The notes: generated by a model not told the origin, from the sequence alone. 64,000 nucleotides of DNA from Thiothrix subterranea (GCF_016772315.1 NZ_CP053482.1:3281501-3345500); one strand, 5' to 3'; shown: positions 38,401 through 50,266, numbered from the stretch's first letter. Made by a program: numbers and translations.

Positions 38401-39629
38401 CGTTGGTGGTTGCCCCCGTATCGGTGTGCAATAACTGGTACAGCGAATGCCAACGTTTTGCCCCGTCGTTGCGTCCGGTGTTTTATCGCGGTAAAGACCG
38501 CCAAGCCTTGCTGGATGATTTGCAGCCGCATGACCTGTTGATTGCCAGCTACGGGCTGTTGCAGCAAGACACGGAGGCTTTCCAAGCGATTCGTTGGACA
38601 ACGATTGTGCTGGATGAAGCGCAAGCCATTAAGAACGCCAACACCAAACGCACCCAAGCTGCTTACCAATTGCAGGGCGATTTCCGGCTTGTCACCACGG
38701 GTACGCCGATTGAAAACCATCTGGGTGAATTGTGGAGTTTGTTCCGTTTCCTCAATCCGGGGCTGTTGTTCTCGCAGCAAAAGTTCGGCGAACGCTTCCA
38801 AACCCCGATTGAACGCGACCAAGACGACAAGAGCCGCCACGCGCTGAAAAAATTGGTACAGCCCTTCATGTTGCGCCGTACCAAAAATCAGGTATTGCAG
38901 GAATTGCCGCCGCGCACGGAAATTACCCTCTCTGTGAGCTTGAGTGATGCGGAAATGGCTTTGTACGAAGCCTTGCGCCAACAAGCTTTGGAGCGCCTTA
39001 GCGAAGAAACCGCCGAGGGTGAAAACAAGCATTTGCAAGTATTGGCAGAAATTACCCGTTTGCGTCTGGCGGCGTGCCATCCGCAACTGGCGATGCCGGG
39101 AAGTGCTTTGCCGTCCAGCAAATTGCAGGCATTCGGCGAATTGGTGCTGGAATTGCGCGAAAATCAGCACAAAGCACTCGTATTCAGTCAGTTCGTCAAA
39201 CATTTAACGTTGTTGCGCGAATGGCTGGACGGGCAGGGCATCCACTACCAATATTTGGACGGCTCGACTCCGATGGAACAGCGCAAGGAGCGGGTCGATG
39301 CGTTCCAGCATGGCGAAGGCGACATTTTCCTGATCAGCCTCAAGGCGGGCGGGTTTGGCTTGAATCTTACGGCGGCGGATTACGTGATTCACATGGATCC
39401 GTGGTGGAACCCGGCGGTGGAAGATCAGGCATCCGACCGTGCACACCGCATTGGACAACAACGCCCCGTGACGGTGTACCGCTTGGTGGCGGAAAACACG
39501 ATTGAAGAAAAAATTGTTAAACTGCACGCCCTCAAGCGCGATTTGGCGGACAGTTTGCTGGAAGGCTCAGATGTGAGCGGCAAGTTGTCGGCGAAGGATA
39601 TGCTTGAAATGATTCGTGGCGGCGTATGA
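35442..39629 (+). CDS. Large SNF2-family helicase/translocase
   Basis: 1395 aa. The first 930 residues have no domain I can name. The C-terminal SNF2 motor begins at LRDYQTEGFRWMM: Walker A ADDMGLGKT (about 963), DEAQ box VLDEAQAIKN (about 1056), TGTPIENHLGELWS, and helicase C motifs FSQFVKHL, GGFGLNLTAADYVIH, DPWWNPAVEDQASDRAHRIGQ. Such motors translocate on double-stranded DNA and remodel bound proteins. Overlap with the JetD gene (17 bases) implies cotranslation. Similar large SNF2 proteins also exist alone in genomes, so the link to JetD is inferred from gene order. Confidence 0.9.
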   Translation: MTSIFDEQKFLQLTESTQQLLEFMSIIYAPIAATPLSKLSPVAVDVKVLRPLLNDLVNLGFLTVNSVNYYACVDEIRDELTRRSLREGRFVNWANIVVENLSPEAPRHAYAHEFWADVNHALRDLRLQVLLGNNGQWLAKLLEHANRQYASNAKFRPHPWFTLWGNTLDPAWLPFIPETIFLQFIAPIYLSVADKNNENASPLWAHCQQLLQAEQMDTSALWTVFGGTYYWQLFQRQQWASPLAAQPPADSGVRLEYWHLFASAQALSQGKRDEAISLYQTGLKLLRKRQNSRKALYGTPLEVVYVLALLLDGSDKSIKEVPAYFREFSAHNESYQALAYFANSRLLGKSEALDNDVEAWQQTPLSFLFALIVRHWLEQTIPSAWLETAVIRYQQMVSIGYTWLANEYAAALAQLLPSKDKRKSYYVDLSAAARTEAGTQPLITLYQPQPVWERTLLALQRLGATAPSKSAGTAKVGAERVIWELSKQKYASQTDYSMHPTLQKATKAGWSAGRNIALKRLATEPETVAALTDEDRRLCQSIHLYSYGYYEKSYELHIANAWQHLIGHPRVFWVGATNSPLDIQQGREELQILKEKGKLRIKLFPELPHPSDAYKADSYFVVEETTLQLKLYKLTASVLQLHSILGKSGLLVPNEAEATVRQTLSALAPLITIQSDIAGMDNAETVEADPRLHIHLLPWGEGLRMLMRVQPFGNIGPIFPPGSGRSNAMTEVDRKLLKTTRNLKQERKQADALLQDCPALSTWEDSSDDLLLDDPEQCLEALQQLHALSDKVTLAWPEGEKLRITQQVSGNNLSLKIKQSGDWFDIDGKLYVDENLVLTLRQLLDLSQTAKGRFVQLADGQFLTLTRQFQKKLDTLRAYAETSGKQGLKVGALAGMALEDFIDEAGKLETDKHWKAQVTKLKNVRNSQPVVPANLQADLRDYQTEGFRWMMRLAEWGVGGCLADDMGLGKTVQTLGLLLARADKGAALVVAPVSVCNNWYSECQRFAPSLRPVFYRGKDRQALLDDLQPHDLLIASYGLLQQDTEAFQAIRWTTIVLDEAQAIKNANTKRTQAAYQLQGDFRLVTTGTPIENHLGELWSLFRFLNPGLLFSQQKFGERFQTPIERDQDDKSRHALKKLVQPFMLRRTKNQVLQELPPRTEITLSVSLSDAEMALYEALRQQALERLSEETAEGENKHLQVLAEITRLRLAACHPQLAMPGSALPSSKLQAFGELVLELRENQHKALVFSQFVKHLTLLREWLDGQGIHYQYLDGSTPMEQRKERVDAFQHGEGDIFLISLKAGGFGLNLTAADYVIHMDPWWNPAVEDQASDRAHRIGQQRPVTVYRLVAENTIEEKIVKLHALKRDLADSLLEGSDVSGKLSAKDMLEMIRGGV

Positions 39630-39651
39630 ATAGTTACCAAAGGATATTAAA

Positions 39652-40427
39652 TTGAACACTTTAGTTTTCGACATCGAAACCATCCCCGACATTGAAGGCG
39701 GGCGCAAACTCTACGACCTTGGCGACCTCGACGCTGACGGCATCGCCAAAGCCATGTACCACCTGCGTTTCCAGAAAACCGGCACGGAGTTTCTGGCACA
39801 TCACCTGCACAAAATCGTCGCCATTTCAGTGACCTTTCGTGGCAAAGGCGACGACTTCAAAGTCTGGACGCTAGGCGACGAATCCGCCGATGAAAAAGAA
39901 ATCCTGCAACGCTTCTTCGACGGCATCGACCGCTACACCCCCACCATCGTCTCGTGGAACGGCAGCGGTTTCGACCTGCCTGTGATCCACTACCGCGCCA
40001 TGAAGCACAAAATTTCTGCCCCACGCTACTGGGACATGGGCGAAGACGACAGCAGTTTCAAGTGGAACAACTACATCAGCCGCTATCACACCCGCCACAC
40101 CGACTTGATGGATTTGCTGGCACTCTACAGCGGACGCGCCAATGCACCACTGGACGAACTTGCCTCGCTGTTCGGTTTCCCCGGCAAAATGGGCATGAGC
40201 GGCGCAAAAGTCTGGGATGCGTATCAGGCAGGCAAACTTGCCGACATCCGCAACTATTGCGAAACCGATGTGCTGAATACCTGGTTGGTTTACCTGCGTT
40301 TCCAATTGATGCGCGGGCATATTCTCATCGACAAATACAATAGCGAGTGCGAATTAGTGCGCAAACATTTACAACATTCCGGCAAGGAACATTTACTAGC
40401 ATTTGAAGCCGCATGGGAGGCGAGCGC

Positions 40428-40431
<4 letters not shown>
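39652..40431 (+). CDS. 3'-5' exonuclease, PolB-like (DnaQ-fold)
   Basis: 259 aa RNase H-like exonuclease. The DEDD residues appear as VFDIETIPD (D, E), SWNGSGFDLPVIHYRA (D) and YCETDVLNTWLVYLR (D). This is the group named as predicted PolB-like 3'-5' exonuclease. It starts at a TTG with AAAGGA upstream. Its stop overlaps the rlmD start (ATGA), so it belongs to the rlmD transcript rather than to the island. Confidence 0.88.
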
Positions 40432-43809
<3,378 letters not shown>

Positions 43810-43838
43810 CGTCATTGTAAAAAAAACCGCTTCACAGG

Positions 43839-43867
43839 TTGACAGAATCAGCGCTGATCTTTATTAT
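43839..43867 (+). promoter_or_regulatory. Sigma-70 promoter of the tRNA cluster
   Basis: TTGACA (43839-43844), 17-base spacer, TATTAT (43862-43867). Start of transcription would be near 43874, eight bases before the first tRNA-Gly. Near-consensus. Confidence 0.8.
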
Positions 43868-43881
43868 TCGCAACCTGTTCA

Positions 43882-43956
43882 GCGGGAATAGCTCAGTGGT
43901 AGAGCACAACCTTGCCAAGGTTGGGGTCGCGAGTTCGAGCCTCGTTTCCCGCTCCA
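43882..43956 (+). tRNA. tRNA-Gly (GCC), copy 1
   Basis: Folds as a full cloverleaf: acceptor GCGGGAA/TTCCCGC, D arm GCTC-AGTGGTA-GAGC, anticodon arm CAACC-TTGCCAA-GGTTG with anticodon GCC, T arm with TTCGAGC, encoded CCA. Confidence 0.98.
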
Positions 43957-44006
43957 AATTCAAAGAAAGTACGCATACCATCCGTGCTTTTTGTAACAAG
44001 TCAAAT

Positions 44007-44081
<75 letters not shown>

Positions 44082-44116
44082 ATTTTCTTCTGCACAGTGG
44101 TCTTACCCACAACAAA

Positions 44117-44190
44117 GGCCGAATAGCATAGTGGTAATGTACCGGATTGCAAATCCGAGTACCTCAGTTCGATTCTGAGTTCGGCCTCCA
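44117..44190 (+). tRNA. tRNA-Cys (GCA)
   Basis: Acceptor GGCCGAA/TTCGGCC, D arm GCAT-AGTGGTA-ATGT, anticodon loop TTGCAAA (GCA), T arm CTCAG-TTCGATT-CTGAG, encoded CCA. Third and last tRNA of the cluster. Confidence 0.97.
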
Positions 44191-44198
44191 TCATCCTG

Positions 44199-44217
44199 CT
44201 AAAATTCACCATTTTAG
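44199..44217 (+). terminator. Possible terminator after the tRNA cluster
   Basis: CTAAAAT (44199-44205), 5-base loop, ATTTTAG (44211-44217). A weak AT-rich stem without a clean T-run; it is the only hairpin seen between the tRNAs and the next gene. Confidence 0.3.
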
Positions 44218-44234
44218 ATCAAAAATAATTCTAA

Positions 44235-44642
44235 TTACTCAATAAATACTTGAGCGGGGACGCTGAAACGTTCGCTCAACGCTCGAACTTGTCGTACATT
44301 CAAATCGCGTTTGCCACTGAGTAATTCGGAAATAACGCCTTGGCTGGCAACTTCGCTTAAATCCGCTTGCCTGACATCCTGGCTTTCCATCAGGAAGCGG
44401 AGCGCATCAATGCCAGTAGCAGGAATTGGCGGCAGATGAGCCTCTTCGTATTGGGAAACCAATTCACCCATGCGATCAGCCAGAGCAGCGAGGGGATGGG
44501 TTTCATCCGCTCCGCCTGCATCCAACACAGTATCTAAGGCTTCAACCAGTGCGTTGTAGTCATCTTCGGTTTGGGGCAACAGCAGCAGCGGCGCAACATA
44601 GCACCAGTGTTCCATTGCAGTTTTAACGGCGATTGCACCCAT
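44235..44642 (-). CDS. HigA-like XRE antitoxin-type regulator (COG5499)
   Basis: 135 aa. The N-terminal half (EDDYNALVEALDTVLDAG, HPLAALADRMGELVSQYEE) and the C-terminal helix-turn-helix (IDALRFLMESQDVRQADLSE, VISELLSGKRDLNVRQVRAL) match COG5499 HigA proteins. GGAGGG precedes ATG 44642. No HigB toxin lies beside it; the upstream neighbours are the TumE module, so it is orphan or recruited. Confidence 0.8.
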   Translation of the reverse strand: MGAIAVKTAMEHWCYVAPLLLLPQTEDDYNALVEALDTVLDAGGADETHPLAALADRMGELVSQYEEAHLPPIPATGIDALRFLMESQDVRQADLSEVASQGVISELLSGKRDLNVRQVRALSERFSVPAQVFIE

Positions 44643-44664
44643 GAGATTAGTCCCTCCACGATAC

Positions 44665-45009
44665 TTAGGCAGCAGCTTGCAGCATAAAATCAACGTGAAT
44701 ACCGCTATAGGGGAATAAAACACCATCGTCTGATTTTTTCAACAAGCCAGCATTGAGCAAGGCGTGAATGTCGCCGTGTACGGCTTTCACATCACGGTTC
44801 ACTCGCCGAGCCACTTCACGGATAGATAGAACGCCGCATCCGGTCATAGCTTTGAGGATTTCCCAACGTTTGATCGTTAGGGTTTGCCATAACAGTTCAG
44901 GAGTTTCAAAACTGATGCGGGGTGTGGAGCTTGCCCCAGTTGTTAATGCCTTGGTGAAGTCTGCCAGTGAATCTTTCAACGTGCGGACATCAAGTATGAC
45001 TGTGTTCAT
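44665..45009 (-). CDS. HVO_A0114-type winged-helix antitoxin
   Basis: 114 aa. The C-terminal winged helix (LTIKRWEILKAMTG, LSIREVARRVNRDVKAVHGDI, LLNAGLLKK) matches the HVO_A0114 family, the usual partner of TumE/DUF6516 proteins. It overlaps the TumE gene by 20 bases downstream of it. Likely antitoxin and autorepressor. Confidence 0.82.
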   Translation of the reverse strand: MNTVILDVRTLKDSLADFTKALTTGASSTPRISFETPELLWQTLTIKRWEILKAMTGCGVLSIREVARRVNRDVKAVHGDIHALLNAGLLKKSDDGVLFPYSGIHVDFMLQAAA

Positions 45010-45286
45010 CGCGCCACCTCATTACATCGGTATAAAAGTCCGAAACCAGTTGATCAATGCTTGTGAAGGTACAGGCTACTTCCTGTTCGCCAAGATGCTT
45101 GTGGTCGCCTTTGCCTGCTTCATTGTCATAGCGCACCACACAAGTGCCATCGACCACGAACGCAAGGCGATATTTGTAGTGATGCAAACTGCCACGCACA
45201 GGTGAGGACAACTCCCACGCCACCAACTCTGCGAAGCTATTGGCAGATAAGACAATGCGGCGTTGGAAGATTTCGGTAGCACTCAT
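44990..45286 (-). CDS. TumE-family toxin (DUF6516)
   Basis: 98 aa from ATG 45286. GSLHHYKYRLAFVVDGTCVVRYDNEAGKGDHKHLG carries the family hallmark RYDN...GDHKH (quoted in parts: YKYRLAFV, VRYDNEAGKGDHKHLG). The mode of action of this toxin family is not settled. First gene of a three-gene minus-strand set next to the tRNA cluster. Confidence 0.82.
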   Translation of the reverse strand: MSATEIFQRRIVLSANSFAELVAWELSSPVRGSLHHYKYRLAFVVDGTCVVRYDNEAGKGDHKHLGEQEVACTFTSIDQLVSDFYTDVMRWRDEHSHT

Positions 45287-45484
45287 GTTGGAGAAGATAA
45301 CAACACTGGCGATGGCAGTCAACAATGATTAGACGCGTTTTTGGAAGAATCGAACATCGTAACTGTAGCTTGGGTGGGCAACTTATCCCCCTCATTCTCC
45401 TTTCATCAAGTGTAAAATACTTATGATCTTGTGCTGGTAATGTGGTTACAATGATGGCCTTATTTTTCAGCGTTCCACAAAGAA

Positions 45485-48292
45485 ATGCAGTCAACTAATT
45501 TCCAGCCCTTGAAATCTCGCTGGCCATATTTGTATGAATATGCCCGTTTTGCCGAAGAGTATGTGTACTCAGATCCTCATACAACCACAATCAAGCTTCG
45601 CTGCTTTGCAGAAAACCTAGTGGGCATTCTTTACCGAGAACTAAACCTACCTTGTGAGTCTCCTGATGATTTTTTCGGGAAACTAAAGGCTACGGCTTTC
45701 CAAGAAATTGTTGATGAGGCTGTTCTCCACAAACTCCATGCTATTCGTGTGCTGGGTAACAAAGCAGCTCATGGTCGCAGCATAGACAAAGATGATGCTC
45801 TTTCTCTGATCAAAGAAGCTTACTTGATCGGTCAATGGTTCTATAAAACCTACAGTGCCGACATTTACGATGAATACCCTGCGTATACTATTCCTGTTAA
45901 GCCTCCAGATCGTCTGAACGAACTCAATCAGGTAAAGGAGAATCTAACTCGACAGTTGGTAGCTGCCAAAGATGAATTAGATAGACTGAAAAAGTCGGAG
46001 AAAGCTGCGCTGGCAGAAGTGGCGGTACTCAACCAGTCACTGGATCAGGTCAAACTTCAAACTTTCAAGAACTCGGCTGCCCAAGCAGCCAGTACGATAG
46101 ATTTTCAAGTCGAAACCACCCGCAAGCTGATCAATATGCATGATATTTTTGCAGAATATACCCTTAATGATGGGCAGACAGAGTTGATTAACCGACTTAA
46201 TCAGTTTATTAATAGTAAAGAACATAACATTTTTCTACTCAAAGGTTACGCAGGTACAGGTAAAACCTTTATCACTAAGGGATTGACAGAATATTTTCGT
46301 GCTATTGGTCGTAACTATATATTAGCGGCTCCAACTGGTAAAGCTTCCAAAGTTATTGCCCTTAAAACGAATTCACCCGCTTATACGATTCATAAAACCA
46401 TTTATTCATTTCATGATATTGTTGAGTATCGTGATGATGACATTGATGGTACAGAAACATTCAAATTCTATGCAAAAATAGCAGTAAATGAACACTCTGT
46501 TGACACGGTTTATATTGTGGACGAAGCATCTATGATTTCTGATGTTTATCAGGAGGCAGAATTCTTTCGTTTTGGTACTGGCTATTTACTCTCTGATTTT
46601 CTCAAATTTGTTAATCTGGATCACAACGATCATCGTAAGAAAGTAATTTTTATCGGTGATAATGCACAATTACCGCCCATTGGAATGAATGCTTCACCGG
46701 CTCTGAATGCAGAATACCTACTTAATAAACATCATGTGCATTCTACAGACTTCGAGTTGACGGAGGTAGTACGTCAGAAAGCTGAAAGCGGTGTCATTAA
46801 GAACTCAATACCGCTTCGCAAGGCATTACAGGAAAATGTGTTTAATCAGTTAGATATTGACTTCAAGTACTCCGACGTGACACAGGTAGAATACCAGGAC
46901 TTAATATCTCATTACCTAGAGTCTTGCAATAATGAAATTAATGGGGAATCTATCATTATTGCACACTCTAATGCAGATGTTGCTGATTACAATCATATGA
47001 TTCGAGAGCATTTCTTTCCAAATTGCCCAGAAATAGCTCGTGGCGACAAGGTGATGGCACTGGCAAACAGTGACGCTCATGGTATTTTTATATCCAATGG
47101 CGATTTTGGCTTAATTAGCAAAGTACTGGAAAATTCAGAAAAACGCAGAATTACACTCAAAAGAAAAAACCAAGATTCAAAGGAAATTGAAGAAATCCAG
47201 GTTGAATTGATATTTAGAGAAGTGAAAATTGGTTTTAAAAATCTGGATGGCACTCCATATTTTTTCCACGCAAAAATTATTGAAAATTTACTTTATGATA
47301 AAGAGCCTGGGTTATCTTCTGATCAGAATAAGGCACTGTATCTCGACTTCTGCATACGTAACAATAACATTCCAAGGAAAAGCAAGGAGTTTAAGCAGTT
47401 GCTGAAAATTGATCCTTACTTCAATGCATTGCGTCTTAAATTTGGCTATGCTATTACTTGTCACAAAGCACAAGGTAGTGAATGGAATAATGTTTTTGTG
47501 AAGTGTAAAAGCCATCAAAACCAACTGACATCTGATTACTTTCGTTGGCTCTATACAGCAATTACTCGAACGACGCAAAAATTGTATCTACTTGATCCAC
47601 CTCATCTTAAACTGGGAGCCGGAATTAAGTCTGTTCCAAATATAGGTATTAATCTAGGGCAACAGCTCATAGACGAAGGAAGTAATTTTCAAAAAACTTC
47701 ATCTATTGATGTGTCCGGTGCTTTGGATACATTTGGCATCCCACAAAATGCACCATTCCGATTAGCCATTTTGAAAGAATTACGCAAATTGGTCGATGGT
47801 AAAGGAATTGTAATTGATAGTATCACTCACCACCAATACCAAGAGGCTTATCTTTTTAGGCGTGGTGACGAATTCTCCCATATTGATGTGCGCTACAATG
47901 GCAAAGGTAAAATCACTCGTATAACGACATCACAATCAACGGAAATGAGTAATGAAATAGTCAGTTTGCTTTCACCGCTTCAAGGGTTGCCGATAGTTAT
48001 AAGCACTATTAAAACGATTCATGAGTTTAACTTTGAGAAGTCTTTTTTGAATGATTTTCACCAGAGAATTCTAGCTTTGACTACTGAAAACAGTATTACT
48101 GTTCAGGATGTAGTAGAACAGCAATGGTCTCAGCGATACACTTTTGTCAAAGATGAGGAACGTGCCGTATACGATATTTGGTATAACGGGAAAAGCCAGT
48201 TTACCCGTTGTCAGGCAGTCATTGCACAATGTTCGCGAGGAACGTTAGTCGGCAAGATTGAAGAGCTATTAACTAAGGGTATGAATTCATGA
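45485..48292 (+). CDS. DUF4145 + SF1 (Pif1/RecD-like) helicase, candidate defence protein
   Basis: 935 aa. Residues 1-120 look like DUF4145, a HEPN-related helical domain, with LHAIRVLGNKAAHG resembling the RxxxxH-type motif. A coiled coil follows at about 145-200. The helicase core begins near 235: Walker A KGYAGTGKT (about 253-261), Walker B VYIVDEASM (about 342-350), motif III GDNAQLPPIG, UvrD-C-like ends YAITCHKAQGSEW and YTAITRT. Residues 770-935 contain two copies of an unnamed domain (EAYLFRRGDEFSHIDVRYNG and QRYTFVKDEERAVYDIWYNG). AT-rich, and cotranslated with the next gene (ATGA overlap). Confidence 0.85.
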   Translation: MQSTNFQPLKSRWPYLYEYARFAEEYVYSDPHTTTIKLRCFAENLVGILYRELNLPCESPDDFFGKLKATAFQEIVDEAVLHKLHAIRVLGNKAAHGRSIDKDDALSLIKEAYLIGQWFYKTYSADIYDEYPAYTIPVKPPDRLNELNQVKENLTRQLVAAKDELDRLKKSEKAALAEVAVLNQSLDQVKLQTFKNSAAQAASTIDFQVETTRKLINMHDIFAEYTLNDGQTELINRLNQFINSKEHNIFLLKGYAGTGKTFITKGLTEYFRAIGRNYILAAPTGKASKVIALKTNSPAYTIHKTIYSFHDIVEYRDDDIDGTETFKFYAKIAVNEHSVDTVYIVDEASMISDVYQEAEFFRFGTGYLLSDFLKFVNLDHNDHRKKVIFIGDNAQLPPIGMNASPALNAEYLLNKHHVHSTDFELTEVVRQKAESGVIKNSIPLRKALQENVFNQLDIDFKYSDVTQVEYQDLISHYLESCNNEINGESIIIAHSNADVADYNHMIREHFFPNCPEIARGDKVMALANSDAHGIFISNGDFGLISKVLENSEKRRITLKRKNQDSKEIEEIQVELIFREVKIGFKNLDGTPYFFHAKIIENLLYDKEPGLSSDQNKALYLDFCIRNNNIPRKSKEFKQLLKIDPYFNALRLKFGYAITCHKAQGSEWNNVFVKCKSHQNQLTSDYFRWLYTAITRTTQKLYLLDPPHLKLGAGIKSVPNIGINLGQQLIDEGSNFQKTSSIDVSGALDTFGIPQNAPFRLAILKELRKLVDGKGIVIDSITHHQYQEAYLFRRGDEFSHIDVRYNGKGKITRITTSQSTEMSNEIVSLLSPLQGLPIVISTIKTIHEFNFEKSFLNDFHQRILALTTENSITVQDVVEQQWSQRYTFVKDEERAVYDIWYNGKSQFTRCQAVIAQCSRGTLVGKIEELLTKGMNS

Positions 48293-50175
48293 TTACCAGT
48301 AAAGAAGTATTTGCGAAACGCAAAGAAGGCGCACTGGATGATGCCTACCAAATGGCTTTGCAGTTGACGAATCAGCCGAGTGTTGATGACTGGGATTTCA
48401 AAGCGTTAGCTTGGTGTTTGATTGATTTAATCAAACGAGAGGTGAATGCTGAAAATCAGCAAAACTTGATTCTATATCGCCAACAATTGGAAAGCATTAA
48501 AACGTTTCCGACCGATGATGTGTTGCAGCGAGGAATACGGAACGTATTGTCACTTTGTAATCCTCATGGTCAATTAATCAGTCAGGCAAAGGCATTAAGC
48601 AAAGAGAACAAGCATGAGGAAGCTGCAAGTCTTTATCGTAAGGTTTGGATGGCAAGTTCAGCCGATCGGGAGATTCAAACTAGTTTTGGTTGGGAATTAT
48701 ACAAAATTTCTAAGGAATTAGTAGCTAAAGAAAATGTAAATCTTGGTATTATTAAGCGAAACCTGAATGACTATCTCAAGCTAGATGTTGAGAAACCTTC
48801 ACTACTTCATTCCTGTTTTCTTCAGCTTGCGGTAAAAATTACAGCACAAGATCAATTCAATATGATGGTTTTTTCATATCAATGGAATCTGGAATATCTA
48901 CGTCCAGAAGATTTTGAACGTTATCGCGATAATAACGGTAAGGATTTCCCATCATTGGCGGAAAAAGTGATTCAGCAGGCTAGTAAAAAAGCGGTAAGTT
49001 CAGATAATCTTGAATATTTGAACTATATTTTGCCTTATGTTGATTCTGCCATTGATCAATATCCAGATAATATCTGGCTAAAGCTTAATAAAGCTAAGCT
49101 TTTGTTGGCATTAGATAAGTATGATGATGCTTTTATATTTGGGTTGGATGTCGTAAAGTCAAAGGTTAATGATTACTGGGCTTGGGACTTATTGGGTGAT
49201 ATTTGTGCTGGCACTAATCTTAGTAATGCGCTTAGTTGTTATTGTAAGGCTTTATTGTGTTCGACTGATGATAAGTTTACTGGAAAGGTTAGGCTGAAAC
49301 TTGCTCAGCGTCTGGTAGATGTTGGTGAATTGTCTAGAGCTAAATACGAAGTTGAGAGAGTCTTGGCTTTTAGAGAAAGAGAATCACAGCATATGCCCGA
49401 AGATGCCATCCGAATCAGTTCGCAAGCATGGTATGCAGCAACCCAGACTAACACATCTAATTTAGACTATTATAAAGCGAATACTTCAGTTGCGGAGTCA
49501 CTACTATTTAGTACACTGCAATGGATTAATGCAAATGTCGGCGAAAAATTCACGATTCCGGGTAAGGAAGACAAACCGAGGCGAAAAATATTTGTAAAAA
49601 TTTCGGACGAGCCGATAGAAGTAAGTATGTCAGAATCGAAATTTCCATACAGAAAATTAACACTGGGAGCTGGGCTGCGTATAAAAGGGGAATTTGATAG
49701 CAATCAACGATTTCAAGTATATGTGATCGAGGAAAGACATACTGTAAAGTTATGGGATATTTTTACAGAGAAAATTGGTGTGATTGATCATGTAAATGAG
49801 GAGAGGGGCGTTATTCACTTTATTGTCGATCGGAATATAGATGGTGTTGTGCCAATTAGAGAACTAGAAGGAGAATGTAAAGAAGGTGATGCTATAGCTG
49901 TTAAGTTATTTCAACATACATCAAAAAAAGGGACTGAACACCGTATTATTCATGCTGCCATAACAAGCCTGATTCCTAGTGCATTGATAAAAAAAGAATT
50001 TTCTGAAGAGGTTCGTGTGTCGAATGGTATGGGTTTTACCAAAAGTAATATCTTTATATCACCACCTTTAGTAACTGAATACCAAGTTGTCGATGGGAAA
50101 AAAATTTCAGGTGTTGCAGTGTTAAGTTACAACAGAAAAAAGGCAAGTTGGGGTTGGAGGGCTATTTCAATTTAA
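48289..50175 (+). CDS. TPR-like protein with OB-fold (S1/cold-shock-like) domain
   Basis: 628 aa. Residues 85-360 are helical repeats of TPR type (EEAASLYRKVWMASS, DNIWLKLNKAKLLLALDKYD, NALSCYCKALLCSTDDK). Residues about 490-560 form a small beta domain (KIGVIDHVNEERGVIHFIVD, GVVPIRELEGECKEGDAIAV) resembling S1/cold-shock OB folds that bind RNA or ssDNA. The ends are unassigned. It overlaps the helicase gene by four bases and shares its low GC, so the two act as one unit. I do not recognise a named defence system with this pair. Confidence 0.75.
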   Translation: MITSKEVFAKRKEGALDDAYQMALQLTNQPSVDDWDFKALAWCLIDLIKREVNAENQQNLILYRQQLESIKTFPTDDVLQRGIRNVLSLCNPHGQLISQAKALSKENKHEEAASLYRKVWMASSADREIQTSFGWELYKISKELVAKENVNLGIIKRNLNDYLKLDVEKPSLLHSCFLQLAVKITAQDQFNMMVFSYQWNLEYLRPEDFERYRDNNGKDFPSLAEKVIQQASKKAVSSDNLEYLNYILPYVDSAIDQYPDNIWLKLNKAKLLLALDKYDDAFIFGLDVVKSKVNDYWAWDLLGDICAGTNLSNALSCYCKALLCSTDDKFTGKVRLKLAQRLVDVGELSRAKYEVERVLAFRERESQHMPEDAIRISSQAWYAATQTNTSNLDYYKANTSVAESLLFSTLQWINANVGEKFTIPGKEDKPRRKIFVKISDEPIEVSMSESKFPYRKLTLGAGLRIKGEFDSNQRFQVYVIEERHTVKLWDIFTEKIGVIDHVNEERGVIHFIVDRNIDGVVPIRELEGECKEGDAIAVKLFQHTSKKGTEHRIIHAAITSLIPSALIKKEFSEEVRVSNGMGFTKSNIFISPPLVTEYQVVDGKKISGVAVLSYNRKKASWGWRAISI

Positions 50176-50266
50176 GATGCTTATCTGAAATATCCCGCAC
50201 ATATTTATTCGCACGCAGATTAATGGTATTCGCAGGATTACCAGCAGCTTTTGCTGGCTTAATTCC

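Noticed and set aside
38067..39203. 378-codon frame opposite the SNF2 motor
   Set aside because: Antisense to conserved helicase motifs; no ribosome site or family resemblance.
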